Made by a program: the position numbers and the translations under genes. Below are positions 41,715 through 51,584 of a stretch of DNA of 64,000 bases, one piece after another. Every line of letters begins with the position of its first letter. Position 1 is the stretch's first letter. The DNA is from Streptomyces hygroscopicus (lineage in GTDB: Bacteria; Actinomycetota; Actinomycetes; Streptomycetales; Streptomycetaceae): contig CP018627.1 of NCBI GenBank assembly GCA_002021875.1, positions 4,030,001 through 4,094,000 of the forward strand. Reading direction: 5' to 3'. The notes under the pieces are model-generated. The model worked only from the letters and a program-made list of their open reading frames with translations, made no database searches and was not told the DNA's origin.

Positions 41715-43178
41715 TTACCTCTTGCGGCCGCGCTTTTCGCGCACCCGCACCGAGATCTGCAGGGGCGTCCCCTCGAAGCCGAACTCCTCGCGCAGCCGCC
41801 GCTCGATGAAGCGGCGGTAGCCCGCCTCCAGGAAGCCCGAGGCGAAGAGCACGAACCGCGGCGGCCGGGTGCCGGCCTGCGTCCCGAAGAGGATCCGCGG
41901 CTGCTTGCCGCCGCGGATCGGATGCGGATGGGAGGCGACGATCTCGCCGAGGAAGGAGTTGAGCCGCCCGGTCGGGACCCGGGTCTCCCAGCCGGCCAGC
42001 GCCGTCTCGATCGCCGGGACCAGCTTCTCCATGTGACGGCCGGTGCGCGCCGAGACATTGACCCGCGGCGCCCACTGGATCTGCCCCAGCTCCGTCTCGA
42101 TCTCGCGCTCGAGGTAGTAGCGGCGCTCCTCGTCGAGGGTGTCCCACTTGTTGTACGCGATGACGAGCGCGCGCCCGGCCTCGACGGCCATCGTGATGAT
42201 CCGCTGGTCCTGGACGCTGATGGACTCACTGGCGTCGATCAGCACGACCGCGACCTCCGCCTTCTCCACGGCGGCCGCGGTGCGCAACGAGGCGTAGTAG
42301 TCGGCGCCCTCCTGGAGGTGGACCCGGCGGCGGATTCCGGCGGTGTCGACGAACTTCCAGGTGATGCCGCCGAGTTCGATGATCTCGTCGACCGGGTCGC
42401 GGGTGGTGCCCGCCAACTCGTTGACGACCACCCGCTCCTCGTTCGCGACCTTGTTGAGCAGCGAGGACTTGCCCACGTTCGGGCGGCCGACCAGGGCGAT
42501 CCGGCGCGGTCCGCCGAGCGTCGCCCCGAAGGTCTGGGCCGGGGCCTCGGGCAGCGCCTCCAGGACCGCGTCGAGCATGTCGCCGGTGCCACGGCCGTGC
42601 AGTGCGGAGACCGCGTACGGCTCGCCGAGGCCGAGCGACCACAGCATCGCCGCGTCCGCCTCGGCGCTGGGCCCGTCGACCTTGTTGGCGCACAGCACCA
42701 CGGGCTTTCCGGCCCGGCGCAGCAGCTTGACCACGGCCTCGTCGGTGTCGGTGGCGCCCACCGTCGCGTCCACGACGAAGACCACCGCGTCGGCGGCCTC
42801 GATCGCGAACTCGGCCTGGGCCGCCACGGACGCGTCGAGACCGAGCACGTCCTGCTCCCAGCCGCCGGTGTCGACCACCTTGAAGCGGCGGCCGGACCAC
42901 TCGGCCTCGTAGGTCACCCGGTCGCGGGTGACCCCGGGGCGGTCCTCGACGACCGCCTCGCGGCGGCCGAGGATCCGGTTCACCAGGGTGGACTTGCCGA
43001 CATTGGGGCGGCCGACGACGGCCAGCACCGGCAGCGGGCCGTGTCCCGCCGCGGCGAGGTCGCCCTCGACCTCCTCCAGGTCGAAGCCCTCTTGCACGGC
43101 GAGCTCCATGAACTCCGCGTACTCGGCGTCGCCAAGCTCCCCGTGCTCGTCGCCGCCGCTGTGGATCTGGTCGTTCAT
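41715..43178 (-). CDS. der: Ribosome biogenesis GTPase Der (EngA)
   Basis: Double GTPase for 50S subunit maturation; 487 aa. Two G domains are seen: GRPNVGKST (about 62-70) with DTGGW and NKVD, and GRPNVGKSS with DTAGI and NKWD. A C-terminal KH-like domain follows ([42 protein letters not shown]). An acidic N-terminal extension of about 50 residues is usual in actinomycetes. ATG 43178 has GAGGAAA upstream. It starts 55 nt after the acyltransferase gene, in the cmk-plsC-der group. Confidence 0.96.
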   Translation of the reverse strand: MNDQIHSGGDEHGELGDAEYAEFMELAVQEGFDLEEVEGDLAAAGHGPLPVLAVVGRPNVGKSTLVNRILGRREAVVEDRPGVTRDRVTYEAEWSGRRFKVVDTGGWEQDVLGLDASVAAQAEFAIEAADAVVFVVDATVGATDTDEAVVKLLRRAGKPVVLCANKVDGPSAEADAAMLWSLGLGEPYAVSALHGRGTGDMLDAVLEALPEAPAQTFGATLGGPRRIALVGRPNVGKSSLLNKVANEERVVVNELAGTTRDPVDEIIELGGITWKFVDTAGIRRRVHLQEGADYYASLRTAAAVEKAEVAVVLIDASESISVQDQRIITMAVEAGRALVIAYNKWDTLDEERRYYLEREIETELGQIQWAPRVNVSARTGRHMEKLVPAIETALAGWETRVPTGRLNSFLGEIVASHPHPIRGGKQPRILFGTQAGTRPPRFVLFASGFLEAGYRRFIERRLREEFGFEGTPLQISVRVREKRGRKR

Positions 43179-43233
43179 GAAGATTTCCTCGTCGTCCCTC
43201 AATACCGCGGCCGCCCCTGAGGGCTCGCGGATC

Positions 43234-43911
43234 TCATGTCTGGTCTGGGCGGCCGGTCAGCCGCCTGGCGGTGCCCAGATGCGCGCCCAGCCGCTTCTGG
43301 ATGCGCTCGGTGGCCTGGTCCAGGACCGCCCGCGTCCGCCTGCCGCTTCCGTCTCCCGCCTCGAAGGGGTCGCCGAACACCACGTCGACCCTGCTGCGCA
43401 GCCGGGGCAGCGCCCTGGCCCGCCCGTCGCCGCCGCGCGGGGCGGCGGTGCCGAGCACCGCCACCGGCACGATCGGCGCGCCGGAGCGCACGGCGAAGTA
43501 CGCGAGCCCCGAGCGCAGCGACGCGAAGTCGCCGTCGCCGCGGCTGCCCTCCGGGAAGATCCCGAGGACCCCGCCGCGCTCCAGCACCCCCAGGGCCTGG
43601 CCGATCGCGGCGCGGTCGGCGCTCGCACGGTCCACCTTCAGCTGCCCCATACCGCGCAGGAACGGGTCCAGCGGGCCGACGAACGCCTCCTTCTTGACCA
43701 GGAAGTGCACCGGCCGCGGCGAGGTGCCGATCAGCATCGGGCCGTCGATGTTGTGGGAGTGGTTCCCCGCGAGGATGACGGGCCCGGCGGACGGGATCCG
43801 CCACGCGCCCAGCACCCGGGGCCGCCACAGCCCGTACATCAGGCCGATGCCGATCCGCCGCGCCACGACGGCTCCGGCCGCGCTGGGAAGCGTCGCGTCG
43901 GTGGCGCTCAC
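43234..43911 (-). CDS. 1-acyl-sn-glycerol-3-phosphate acyltransferase (PlsC-like)
   Basis: 225 aa, GTG 43911 overlapping the cmk stop (GTGA). The HX4D motif is NHSHNIDG and the substrate motif FPEGSRGDG; the block GQLKVDR also fits. One hydrophobic N-terminal segment could tether it to the membrane. Function: transfer of a fatty acyl group to lysophosphatidate, or a related lysophospholipid. It is part of the conserved cmk-plsC-der order of actinomycetes. Confidence 0.9.
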   Translation of the reverse strand: MSATDATLPSAAGAVVARRIGIGLMYGLWRPRVLGAWRIPSAGPVILAGNHSHNIDGPMLIGTSPRPVHFLVKKEAFVGPLDPFLRGMGQLKVDRASADRAAIGQALGVLERGGVLGIFPEGSRGDGDFASLRSGLAYFAVRSGAPIVPVAVLGTAAPRGGDGRARALPRLRSRVDVVFGDPFEAGDGSGRRTRAVLDQATERIQKRLGAHLGTARRLTGRPDQT

Positions 43912-44612
43912 GCGACGGTCCGCTTCTCCTCGACGAGAGTGACGACGCACTCGATGACCTGGTCGAGGGTGAGTTCGGAGGTGTCCACCTCGACCGCGTC
44001 GTCCGCCTTGGCGAGCGGCGAGGTCTTACGGCCGGAGTCCAGGGCGTCCCGCTTGGCCAGCGCGGCCTGGGTGGCGGCCAGGTCGGCGGCCTCCTTGCCC
44101 TTCAGCTCACCGCTGCGGCGGGCCGCCCGGACCTCCGGGGAGGCGGTCAGGAAGATCTTGAGGTCGGCGTCCGGGAGGACCGTGGTGCCGATGTCCCGGC
44201 CCTCGACCACGATGCCGCGCGGCGCCTCGGCGGCGATGGTCCGCTGCAGCTCGGTGATCACGGCCCGCACCTCGGGCACCGCGCTGACCGCGCTGACCCG
44301 CGAGGTGACCTCCTGGGTGCGGATCGGCCCGGAGACATCGGTGCCGTCGACGCTGATCGTCGGGGCGGCCGGGTCGATACCGGAGACGATGTGGGGCTTG
44401 GCGGCGGCGTCGGCCACGGCCACGGCGTCGTCGATGTCGATGCCGTTGGTCACCATCCACCAGGTGATCGCCCGGTACTGGGCGCCGGTGTCCAGGTAGC
44501 CCAGGCCCAGCTTGGCGGCGACGGCCTTCGAGGTACTGGACTTACCCGTGCCTGCGGGGCCGTCGATCGCGACAATCACTGCTGCCGGGGCGGTCCGGGC
44601 GGCGGTTTCCAC
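43908..44612 (-). CDS. cmk: Cytidylate kinase
   Basis: Phosphorylates CMP and dCMP; 234 aa. GTG 44612 is chosen with AAAGGTG upstream; another GTG at 44624 is possible. The P-loop is DGPAGTGKSS, the CMP-binding motif LGYLDTGAQYRA, and VVEGRDIGTTVLPDADLKIFLTASPEVRAARR the NMP/lid region. It is the first gene of the cmk-plsC-der set. 144 bp separate it from tyrA, with no clear terminator. Confidence 0.95.
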   Translation of the reverse strand: METAARTAPAAVIVAIDGPAGTGKSSTSKAVAAKLGLGYLDTGAQYRAITWWMVTNGIDIDDAVAVADAAAKPHIVSGIDPAAPTISVDGTDVSGPIRTQEVTSRVSAVSAVPEVRAVITELQRTIAAEAPRGIVVEGRDIGTTVLPDADLKIFLTASPEVRAARRSGELKGKEAADLAATQAALAKRDALDSGRKTSPLAKADDAVEVDTSELTLDQVIECVVTLVEEKRTVA

Positions 44613-44756
44613 GGTGACAGACACCTTTCGTGTGCACGGGGCTGAGTTGAACGGGCCATGTGAGCCTCGGACAAGGTTACTGGCTTCCCACGGGCGGCTT
44701 CGCACCCCTGTGGACGGCCCCGGTCCGCCCGGGGCGCCCATCGGTCCGCTCCGCCG

Positions 44757-45842
44757 CTACTGCCGGATGGACCAGCCCCGCTCGCGCAGGGCCTTGGTGA
44801 GCCCCGGGGCCGCCGAGGGCTCGACCATCAGCTGGATCAGACCGGACTGCTGCCCGGTGGCGTGCTCGATGCGGACGTCCTCGATGTTGACCCCCGCCCG
44901 GCCCGCGTCGGCGAAGATCCGGGCCAGCTCGCCCGGCTGGTCGCCGATGAGCACCGTCACGGTCTCATAGACGGCCGAGGCGGCGCCGTGCTTGCCCGGC
45001 ACCCGCTCGCGCCCGGCGTTGCCCCGGCGCAGCACGTCCTCGATACCGGCCGTGCCGTCGCCGCGCTTGGCCTCGTCGGCGGACTGGAGCGCGCGCAGCG
45101 CCCGCACCGTCTCGTCGAGGTCGGAGGCGACGGCGGCGAGCACATCGGCGACCGGGCCGGGGTTGGCGGAGAGGATGTCGATCCACATGGCGGGGTCGGA
45201 GGCCGCGATCCGGGTGACGTCGCGGATGCCCTGGCCGCACAGCCGAACCGCCGTCTCATCGGCGTCCTGGAGCCGTGCGGCGACCATGCTGGACAGCAGG
45301 TGCGGGGTGTGCGAAACGAGCGCCACCGCCCGGTCGTGGGCCTCGTCCTCCATCACCACGGGCACCGCCCGGCACAGCGCGACGAGCTCGAGCGCGAGGT
45401 TGAGCACCTCGGTGTCGGTGCCGCCGGTGGGCGTGAGCACCCAGGGCCGTCCCTCGAAGAGGTCGGCGGTGGCGGCCAGCGGCCCGGAGCGCTCCCGGCC
45501 CGCCATCGGATGCGTGCCGATGTAGCGGGTCAGATCGCAGCCGAGGGCCTCCAGCTCGCGGCGCGGGCCGCCCTTGACGCTCGCGACGTCCAGCACGCCG
45601 CGGGCCAGGCCGCGGCGCAGCACATCGGCCACCGTCCCGGCCACGTACGCCGGGGGCACGGCGACGATCGCCAGGTCCACGGGCCCGTCGGGCTCGCCGT
45701 GCGTCCCGGCGCCCAGCGCCTCGGCGGTGCGGGCCTGGTCCGCGTCATGGTCGGCGAGGTGCACCTGGACCCCGCGGCCGGCCAGGGCCAGGGCGGCGGA
45801 GGTGCCGATCAGGCCGGTGCCGATGACGAGCGCGGTTCTCAT
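44757..45842 (-). CDS. tyrA: Prephenate dehydrogenase with ACT domain
   Basis: Oxidises prephenate to 4-hydroxyphenylpyruvate for tyrosine; 361 aa. ATG 45842 lies in the aroH stop (ATGA). The NAD(P) fold is ALVIGTGLIGTSAALALAG. The catalytic His motif is THPMAGRERSG. A helical dimerisation domain follows, and a C-terminal ACT domain (ETVTVLIGDQPGELARIFADAGRAGVNIEDVRIEH) suggests feedback control by tyrosine. A longer upstream frame without similarity was ignored. Confidence 0.93.
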   Translation of the reverse strand: MRTALVIGTGLIGTSAALALAGRGVQVHLADHDADQARTAEALGAGTHGEPDGPVDLAIVAVPPAYVAGTVADVLRRGLARGVLDVASVKGGPRRELEALGCDLTRYIGTHPMAGRERSGPLAATADLFEGRPWVLTPTGGTDTEVLNLALELVALCRAVPVVMEDEAHDRAVALVSHTPHLLSSMVAARLQDADETAVRLCGQGIRDVTRIAASDPAMWIDILSANPGPVADVLAAVASDLDETVRALRALQSADEAKRGDGTAGIEDVLRRGNAGRERVPGKHGAASAVYETVTVLIGDQPGELARIFADAGRAGVNIEDVRIEHATGQQSGLIQLMVEPSAAPGLTKALRERGWSIRQ

Positions 45843-46201
45843 TGGGCGATGTCCTTGCGGAGGGCGGCGGCGGCGCCGAGGTAGACATGGGCGATCTCGG
45901 ACTTGGGCAGGGAGGTCTCGATATGCGCCAGTACGCGGACGACGCGGGGCATGGCCCCCTCGATGTCCAGCTCCTGGGCGCAGATCAGCGGCACGTCGGT
46001 GATGCCCAGCTTGCGGGCGGCGGCCGCGGGGAAGTCGCTGTGCAGATCGGGGGTGGCCGTGAACCACACGCTGATCAGATCGTCGGGGCCGAGGGCATTG
46101 CGCCCCAGGATGGCCGTCAGCAGCGCGGAGACCTGCTCACGCATGTGCTCCGGCTCGTCCCGCTCCAGCTGGACCGCCCCGCGGACCGCTCGTACCGCCA
46201 C
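45839..46201 (-). CDS. aroH: Monofunctional chorismate mutase, AroH type
   Basis: Converts chorismate to prephenate; 120 aa, the size of Bacillus AroH. GTG 46201 with GGAG upstream gives MAVRAVRGAVQLERDE with Arg7, matching the AroH active-site Arg. Cys75 (PLICAQELDI), Arg89 and Tyr107 correspond to the other known active-site positions. The product feeds TyrA, encoded by the overlapping next gene, so the two form a compact prephenate/tyrosine unit. Confidence 0.93.
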   Translation of the reverse strand: MAVRAVRGAVQLERDEPEHMREQVSALLTAILGRNALGPDDLISVWFTATPDLHSDFPAAAARKLGITDVPLICAQELDIEGAMPRVVRVLAHIETSLPKSEIAHVYLGAAAALRKDIAQ

Positions 46202-46357
46202 GTCTCGCTCCCTGTGCGCGCTGTGCCTGTCGTGCGTCGGGCGCGGCCGCGTCGCCGGCCGCACTCCCGATCAGCGTAACGAGCGGGTCCGACAGGCTCC
46301 CGGCGCGACCGCTGGGCGAGACGCGGCGGGCCGCCACGACGGCCGGGGCCGTCAGCG

Positions 46358-46407
46358 GTCCCCGGCCTCAGAGGTCCCCGGCTCTCAGAGGTCCCCGGCT
46401 CTCAGAG
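46358..46407. repeat. 17-bp tandem repeat ending in the rluB stop
   Basis: Three units of gtccccggctctcagag (46358-46373 one base short, 46374-46390, 46391-46407). The last contains the rluB stop codon. It lies in the 200-bp gap between rluB and aroH and could be a spacer produced by slippage. Confidence 0.8.
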
Positions 46408-47529
46408 CTCGACCTCGCGCATCAGCATGCCGACCTCGGTGTTGGTCATCCGGCGCAGCCAGCCGGACTTCTGGTCGCCGAGCGCGATCGGGCCGAAGGC
46501 CGTCCGCACCAGCTTGTCGACCGGGAAACCGGCCTCGGCGAGCATCCGCCGCACGATGTGCTTACGGCCCTCGTGCAGGCTCACCTCGACCAGATAGTTC
46601 TTGCCGGTGTTCTGCACCACACGGAAGTGGTCGGCGCGGGCGTAGCCGTCCTCCAGCTCGATGCCGCTCTTGAGCCGCTTGCCGAGGTCGCGCGGGAGCG
46701 GGCCCTGGATGGCGGCGAGATAGGTCTTCTTCACGCCGTAGCGGGGGTGGGTGAGGCGGTGGGCCAGCTCACCGTGGTTGGTGAGCAGGATGATGCCCTC
46801 GGTCTCGGTGTCGAGCCGGCCGACGTGGAAGAGCCGGGTCTCGCGGTTGGTCACATAGTCGCCCAGGCACTGGCGGCCGTCGGGGTCCTCCATGGTGGAG
46901 ACGACACCGGCGGGCTTGTTCAGCGCGAAGAAGAGGTACGACTGGGTGGCCACGGTCAGCCCGTCGACCTTGATCTCGTCCTTCTCGGGGTCGACGCGCA
47001 GCCCCTGCTCGGTCACGATCTTGCCGTTGACCTCGACCCGGGCCTGGTCGATCAGCTCCTCACAGGCGCGCCGCGAGCCCATCCCGGCGCGAGCGAGGAC
47101 CTTCTGCAGCCGCTCGCCCTCGACCTCGCCGAAGGTCTTGGGCAGCGCGATCCGCGGCTTGTCGTGGCGGGCGCGGTTGCGCTCCTCCATCTGCGCCTCG
47201 TACTCGCGCGGACGGGCCGGTGCGTTCGGCTTGCGGCCGCGGCCGCCGACGCCCTTGGGGGCACCGCTCTTGGCCGTGCCGCCCTTAGGGCCGCCGCCCT
47301 TGGGACCGCCCTGGGAGCCGCCCTTGGGACCGCCTTGGGAGCCTCCCTTGGGACCCGCCTTGGGGCCGGGGCCCGCCTGGGGGCCGCCGCCCACGTCGTA
47401 GCGGCGCTCCTCGGGGCGGGGGCGGCCGGCGCGCTGCTGCTGCTCGTCGCGCCGGTTCCCCGCGCCCCGGTAGTTGTTGCCGCCGCTACCGCTGCCGCTG
47501 CCCCTGCTGTTCCTGCCGCTGCTTCGCAT
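46402..47529 (-). CDS. rluB: 23S rRNA pseudouridine synthase (RluB family)
   Basis: 375 aa. ATG 47529 shares a base with the scpB stop (TGATG). The first 110-135 residues are a Gly/Lys/Pro/Gln-rich, basic extension with repeats of SQGGPKGG. The S4 RNA-binding domain follows (ERLQKVLARAGMGSRRACEELI), then the catalytic domain with Asp240 in GRLDTETEGIILLTNHG. It modifies 23S rRNA, probably U2605-type. The extension is presumably an RNA-binding tail. The scp-rluB order is conserved in actinomycetes. Confidence 0.94.
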   Translation of the reverse strand: MRSSGRNSRGSGSGSGGNNYRGAGNRRDEQQQRAGRPRPEERRYDVGGGPQAGPGPKAGPKGGSQGGPKGGSQGGPKGGGPKGGTAKSGAPKGVGGRGRKPNAPARPREYEAQMEERNRARHDKPRIALPKTFGEVEGERLQKVLARAGMGSRRACEELIDQARVEVNGKIVTEQGLRVDPEKDEIKVDGLTVATQSYLFFALNKPAGVVSTMEDPDGRQCLGDYVTNRETRLFHVGRLDTETEGIILLTNHGELAHRLTHPRYGVKKTYLAAIQGPLPRDLGKRLKSGIELEDGYARADHFRVVQNTGKNYLVEVSLHEGRKHIVRRMLAEAGFPVDKLVRTAFGPIALGDQKSGWLRRMTNTEVGMLMREVEL

Positions 47530-48209
47530 CAAGTTTCCGTCTGAGAGTGGCCGCTACGGGCTCGGTGTTCTACGTCGTCGTGCGCGTCATCGCTGTCGAT
47601 GGCGTCCGGATCGAACGACGGCACGCCCTCCTGGGACTCGCCCTCGACCGCGTCCGCCTCGGGGAGGAACGGTGCGAGCTCCGGAAGCTCGTCCAGCCCT
47701 CGCAGGCCCATCCGCTCCAGGAAGTAGTTCGTCGTCCTGTACAGGATCGCACCTGTTTCGGGTTCCGTGCCCGCCTCCTCGACCAGTCCCCGCTGCAGGA
47801 GGGTCCGCATCACGCCGTCGCAGTTGACACCGCGGACGGCCGAGACACGGGAACGGCTGACCGGCTGACGGTACGCGACCACCGCGAGGGTTTCCAAAGC
47901 GGCCTGGGTGAGCCGGGCCTGCTGACCGTCCAGGACGAAGCCCTCGACGGCGGCGGCGTAGGCCGGGCGCGTGTAGTAGCGCCAGCCGCCCGCGACCAGC
48001 CGCAGCTCGAAGCCCCGGCCCTGCGTCGCGTACTCGTCGGCCAGCTCGCGCAGGGCGTCCGCGACGGCGCGGCGCGGCCGTGCCAGCACCTTGGCGAGGT
48101 GCTCCTCGGTGGCGGGCTCGTCGACGACCATGAGGACGGCCTCCAGGGCGGGCTTGAGGTCCAGCTCGGCGACCTCGGAGAGCCCGGCGGATGTCCGCTG
48201 CTCACTCAA
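47529..48209 (-). CDS. scpB: Segregation and condensation protein B
   Basis: SMC complex kleisin-associated protein; 226 aa. TTG 48209 overlaps the scpA stop as TTGA. Two winged-helix domains are visible (LEAVLMVVDEPATEEHLAKVL and LAVVAYRQPVSRSRVSAVRGVNCDGVMRTLLQRGLVEEAG). The C-terminal 45 residues are acidic and probably disordered. It works with ScpA, encoded immediately upstream, and SMC in chromosome organisation. Confidence 0.95.
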   Translation of the reverse strand: MSEQRTSAGLSEVAELDLKPALEAVLMVVDEPATEEHLAKVLARPRRAVADALRELADEYATQGRGFELRLVAGGWRYYTRPAYAAAVEGFVLDGQQARLTQAALETLAVVAYRQPVSRSRVSAVRGVNCDGVMRTLLQRGLVEEAGTEPETGAILYRTTNYFLERMGLRGLDELPELAPFLPEADAVEGESQEGVPSFDPDAIDSDDAHDDVEHRARSGHSQTET

Positions 48210-49786
48210 CTCGGTACCTCCTCCTTCTCCTTCTCCGGCTCCGGCGTGGCCGTCTCCTCAGGGGGCTTGTCCTGCGGCTCCGCCTGGGGCTTGGTCTGGG
48301 ACTCCGCCTGGGGCTTGGCCTGGGCCTCCTGGTCGAACTCGTCGGTGACCAGCGGCTCCCGCCCCGCCTCGCCCGTCCAGCGGACCATGAGCGATCCGAG
48401 CGCCTCCGGCTGGTCGAGCAGGACCGCGCGCTCGCGGTAGAGCTCCAGGAGCGCCAGGAAGCGCGCGACGACCGTAAGGACGTCGGGAGCGTCCTCGGTG
48501 AGCGTGCTGAAGGTGGCCTCCCCCAGCTCCCGCAGCCGCGCGACCACCACCTCGGCCTGCTCCCGGACGCTGACCAGTGGGGCGTGGATGTGGTCGATGT
48601 AGACCTGCGGCTTGGGCTTGGCCTGCATCGCCTTGACCGCCAGCTTGGCGAAGCCCTCGGGGCCGATGCTGATGACGACGTCGGGGAGCAGCTCGGCGTG
48701 GTGCGGCTCCAGGCCGACCGTGCGGGGGTGCCGGGTGGCCTCGGCGATCAGCCGGTCGTTGAAGATGTCCGCGATCTGCTTGTACGCGCGGTACTGGAGC
48801 AGCCGCGCGAAGAGCAGGTCACGCGCCTCCAGCAGCGCCAGGTCCGCCTCGTCCTCGACCTCGGCGGCGGGCAGCAGCCGGGCCGCCTTGAGGTCCAGCA
48901 GGGTCGCCGCGACGACGAGGAACTCGGTGGTCTGGTCGAGGTCCCAGTCCGGCCCCATGGCGCGGATGTAGACCATGAACTCGTCGGTGACCTTGGAGAG
49001 CGCGACCTCGGTGACATCCAGCTTGTGCTTGGAGATCAGCTGGAGGAGGAGGTCGAAGGGCCCCTCGAAGTTGTCCAGCCGCACGGTGAACCGATTGCCG
49101 CCGTCGTCGGCCTGGACCTCGCCGCCGTGCGCCTCGCCCCGGCCGGTCCCGAAGCCGGTGTCACTCCCGCCGCCGGCTTCGGTCCCGGTCCCGGCCCCGG
49201 CCGCGTCGCCACCGTGCCCACCCCCGGAGGGCGCCACATCGAGGTCGGCCCGCGCATGCACCGGCTCCGGCTCGCCCCTCGGCACGGCCTGCTCCTCCGG
49301 GGCGGCGGGCTCAATGGCCGCTGGGACCGGGGCAGTGGGCTCATCGACCGCCGGGGGCGGCTCGGGCTCGACCTCCGGCGCGGCGTTTCGCTCCGGCGCG
49401 GCGTTTCGCTCCGGTGCCGCGTCGTGTGCCTCGGGCTCGGCGTCCGCCGCAGCGCGTCCCTCCGGGACCACCTCGTCTGCCTCGGGCTCGGCCTCCGGCG
49501 CAGCGGTGCCCGGGGCCGCGTCGCCTGCCTCCGACGCGGCAGGCGGCCCAGCAATAGCCTCACGCGCCGCCTGAGCGCCTTTCTGCGGCTCTCCGGGCAC
49601 CGGGGGCGACGTGGGCTCGGGCGGCGGCGCCGCGGGGCGCTGAGAGGCCGTCTGTGGGGGCGGGGGCGCGGTGGGACGCTCCGAGGGACGGTCCGGGCCC
49701 GCGTCGGGGGGCGCCGCGCCGGGGCCTCGGCCGAGGGTGCGGCGAGAGGGGCGGGGCGGCGGGGCGGGATCGTCGTTCGTCGGCAT
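48206..49786 (-). CDS. scpA: Segregation and condensation protein A with long N-terminal extension
   Basis: Kleisin of the SMC complex; 526 aa, about twice the usual ScpA length. The ScpA core begins at about 232 with FTVRLDNFEGPFDLLLQLISKHKLDVTEVALS and ends with a winged helix (ALLELYRERAVLLDQPEALGSLMVRW). Residues 1-230 are Ala/Pro/Glu-rich with internal repeats such as APERNAAPERNAAPE and look disordered. About 50 C-terminal residues are Lys/Gln/Glu-rich. ATG 49786; 68 bp separate it from the upstream gene. Long ScpA N-termini are known in Streptomyces. Confidence 0.93.
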   Translation of the reverse strand: MPTNDDPAPPPRPSRRTLGRGPGAAPPDAGPDRPSERPTAPPPPQTASQRPAAPPPEPTSPPVPGEPQKGAQAAREAIAGPPAASEAGDAAPGTAAPEAEPEADEVVPEGRAAADAEPEAHDAAPERNAAPERNAAPEVEPEPPPAVDEPTAPVPAAIEPAAPEEQAVPRGEPEPVHARADLDVAPSGGGHGGDAAGAGTGTEAGGGSDTGFGTGRGEAHGGEVQADDGGNRFTVRLDNFEGPFDLLLQLISKHKLDVTEVALSKVTDEFMVYIRAMGPDWDLDQTTEFLVVAATLLDLKAARLLPAAEVEDEADLALLEARDLLFARLLQYRAYKQIADIFNDRLIAEATRHPRTVGLEPHHAELLPDVVISIGPEGFAKLAVKAMQAKPKPQVYIDHIHAPLVSVREQAEVVVARLRELGEATFSTLTEDAPDVLTVVARFLALLELYRERAVLLDQPEALGSLMVRWTGEAGREPLVTDEFDQEAQAKPQAESQTKPQAEPQDKPPEETATPEPEKEKEEVPS

Positions 49787-49854
49787 CGCGGTCCAGGGTG
49801 CTCAGGGCCGGGCGGGGCAGCCCGTACGACCGGGCAGGCTATCGCCCGGCCCGG

Positions 49855-50421
49855 TCAACGGCCGCGGAGGCGGCGCACCAGGATGCTCGCGTCGCCGCGC
49901 GACTCGAGGTCGGCGAGGACGACCGCGACCGCCTCGCGGACGATCCGGCCGCGGTCGACGGCGAGCCCGTGCTCACCGCGGAGCACCAACCGCGCGTGCT
50001 CGAGGTCCATGAGCTCCTCGGCGGAGACATAGACCGTGATTTTCTCGTCGTGGCGCTCGCGCCCGCTGGGCCGACGGTTCGCCGCACGGGCGCGGCGGCG
50101 GGCCTGGCCGCTCTGTTCGGCCGCGGCCGAACCGCCCTGGGCCTGGCGGCCCTTGGGCCGGTCCCCGGCCCCGGGGCGCCGCTCGCCCACCGCGTCCTGG
50201 GAGGCCGCCGTCTCGCGTCCCGTGTGTTCGCCCGAGCCGGACTGCTCACCGTCCGGGCGCTGCTCCTGCCCTTCCCGGGGCTCGGCGTCGGGGTCGGCGG
50301 CGGGCGGGGGCACCCGGGGGCCCTCGCCGTTCGCCTGGCGGCGCCCGGCGGCGGGAGCGGAGGACTGGAGCCCCATCCCTCCCGTGGTGCGGAACAGTTC
50401 GTCGGCTCCCGGCAGACTCAC
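49855..50421 (-). CDS. Unknown protein between parA and scpA, C-terminal RHH-like domain
   Basis: 188 aa from GTG 50421, overlapping the parA stop (GTGA); GTG 50433 is possible. The first 125 residues are Arg/Gly/Gln-rich and unstructured. The C-terminal 65 residues (HDEKITVYVSAEELMDLEHARLVLRGEHGLAVDRGRIVREAVAVVLADL) have the beta-helix-helix layout of ribbon-helix-helix DNA-binding proteins. It could be the ParB-like or regulatory partner of the adjacent ParA. I do not know a name for it. Confidence 0.78.
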   Translation of the reverse strand: MSLPGADELFRTTGGMGLQSSAPAAGRRQANGEGPRVPPPAADPDAEPREGQEQRPDGEQSGSGEHTGRETAASQDAVGERRPGAGDRPKGRQAQGGSAAAEQSGQARRRARAANRRPSGRERHDEKITVYVSAEELMDLEHARLVLRGEHGLAVDRGRIVREAVAVVLADLESRGDASILVRRLRGR

Positions 50422-51584
50422 TCGGCGTGACACCGGGCGAGCACCTCCCTGGCGAGCTGGCGATAGGCGGCGGCACCGACGGAGTTGGACGCGTACGTGG
50501 TGATCGGCTCACCCGCGACCGTGGTCTCGGGGAAGCGGACCGTGCGGCCGATGACCGTGTGGTAGACGTGATCGTCGAACGCCTCGACCACGCGGGCGAG
50601 GACCTCACGGCTGTGCACGGTGCGCGAGTCGTACATCGTGGCGAGGATGCCGTCCAGCTCCAGGTCGGGGTTGAGCCGCTCCTGGACCTTCTCGATCGTC
50701 TCCGTGAGCAACGCCACACCGCGCAGCGCGAAGAACTCGCACTCCAGCGGCACGATCACCTTGTGCGCCGCGGTCAGCGCGTTGACGGTGAGCAGACCGA
50801 GCGAGGGCTGGCAGTCGATGACGATGTAGTCGTAGTCGGCCATCAGCGGCTTGAGGGCGCGCTGCAGGGTCGACTCCCGGGCGACCTCGCTCACCAGCTG
50901 CACCTCGGCGGCCGACAAGTCGATATTGCTGGGGAGCAGATCCATATTGGGCACGGCCGTCTTCAGCAGCACCTCGTCGGCCGACATGCCCCGCTCCATG
51001 AGCAGGTTGTAGACCGTGAGGTCGAGCTCCATCGGGTTGACCCCGAGGCCGACCGACAGGGCGCCCTGCGGGTCGAAGTCGACGAGCAGCACCCGGCGGC
51101 CGTATTCGGCCAGGGCCGCGCCCAGGTTGATGGTGGAGGTGGTCTTACCGACCCCGCCCTTCTGGTTGCACATCGCGATGATCTTCGCTGGACCGTGATC
51201 GGTCAGCGGCCCCGGGATCGGGAAGTACGGCAGCGGGCGCCCGGTGGGGCCGATCCGCTCGCGGCGCTGGCGGGCAGCGTCGGGCGCGAGCGTGGCCGCG
51301 TATTCGGGGTCTGGCTCGTACTCCGCGTCCGGGTCGTAGAAGTGCCCGTCGGGGAGGTCGTCGTAGTCGGCGAAGCGGGCGGGATCCGTGCCCCCCTGGT
51401 CGCCGGCCATGGCGTTCACGTGATGGCCGTCCATGCTGTGGCTCTGGTGGGCTGTCGTCGGGCTCTGGCGGGTTGCGAAGGTACGGACAGCGACGGAGCC
51501 GACAGCCTCGAGCCCCGAGGGGCCCTGGCCCCGCGCAGCCGGTCCTGGTTGACCACCCCCGGGAGAAAATGTCGACTCATTCAC
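50418..51584 (-). CDS. ParA/Soj-family partitioning ATPase
   Basis: 388 aa, GTG 51584 with GGAGG upstream. A deviant Walker A motif KGGVGKTT (142-149) follows about 130 low-complexity residues. DFDPQGAL, VIDCQPSLGLLTVNAL and the family C-terminus complete the ATPase. It is not next to a parB gene, so it is a second, orphan ParA distinct from the origin-proximal parAB pair. The place upstream of the scpAB genes suggests a role in nucleoid organisation or sporulation. Confidence 0.88.
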   Translation of the reverse strand: MNESTFSPGGGQPGPAARGQGPSGLEAVGSVAVRTFATRQSPTTAHQSHSMDGHHVNAMAGDQGGTDPARFADYDDLPDGHFYDPDAEYEPDPEYAATLAPDAARQRRERIGPTGRPLPYFPIPGPLTDHGPAKIIAMCNQKGGVGKTTSTINLGAALAEYGRRVLLVDFDPQGALSVGLGVNPMELDLTVYNLLMERGMSADEVLLKTAVPNMDLLPSNIDLSAAEVQLVSEVARESTLQRALKPLMADYDYIVIDCQPSLGLLTVNALTAAHKVIVPLECEFFALRGVALLTETIEKVQERLNPDLELDGILATMYDSRTVHSREVLARVVEAFDDHVYHTVIGRTVRFPETTVAGEPITTYASNSVGAAAYRQLAREVLARCHAE

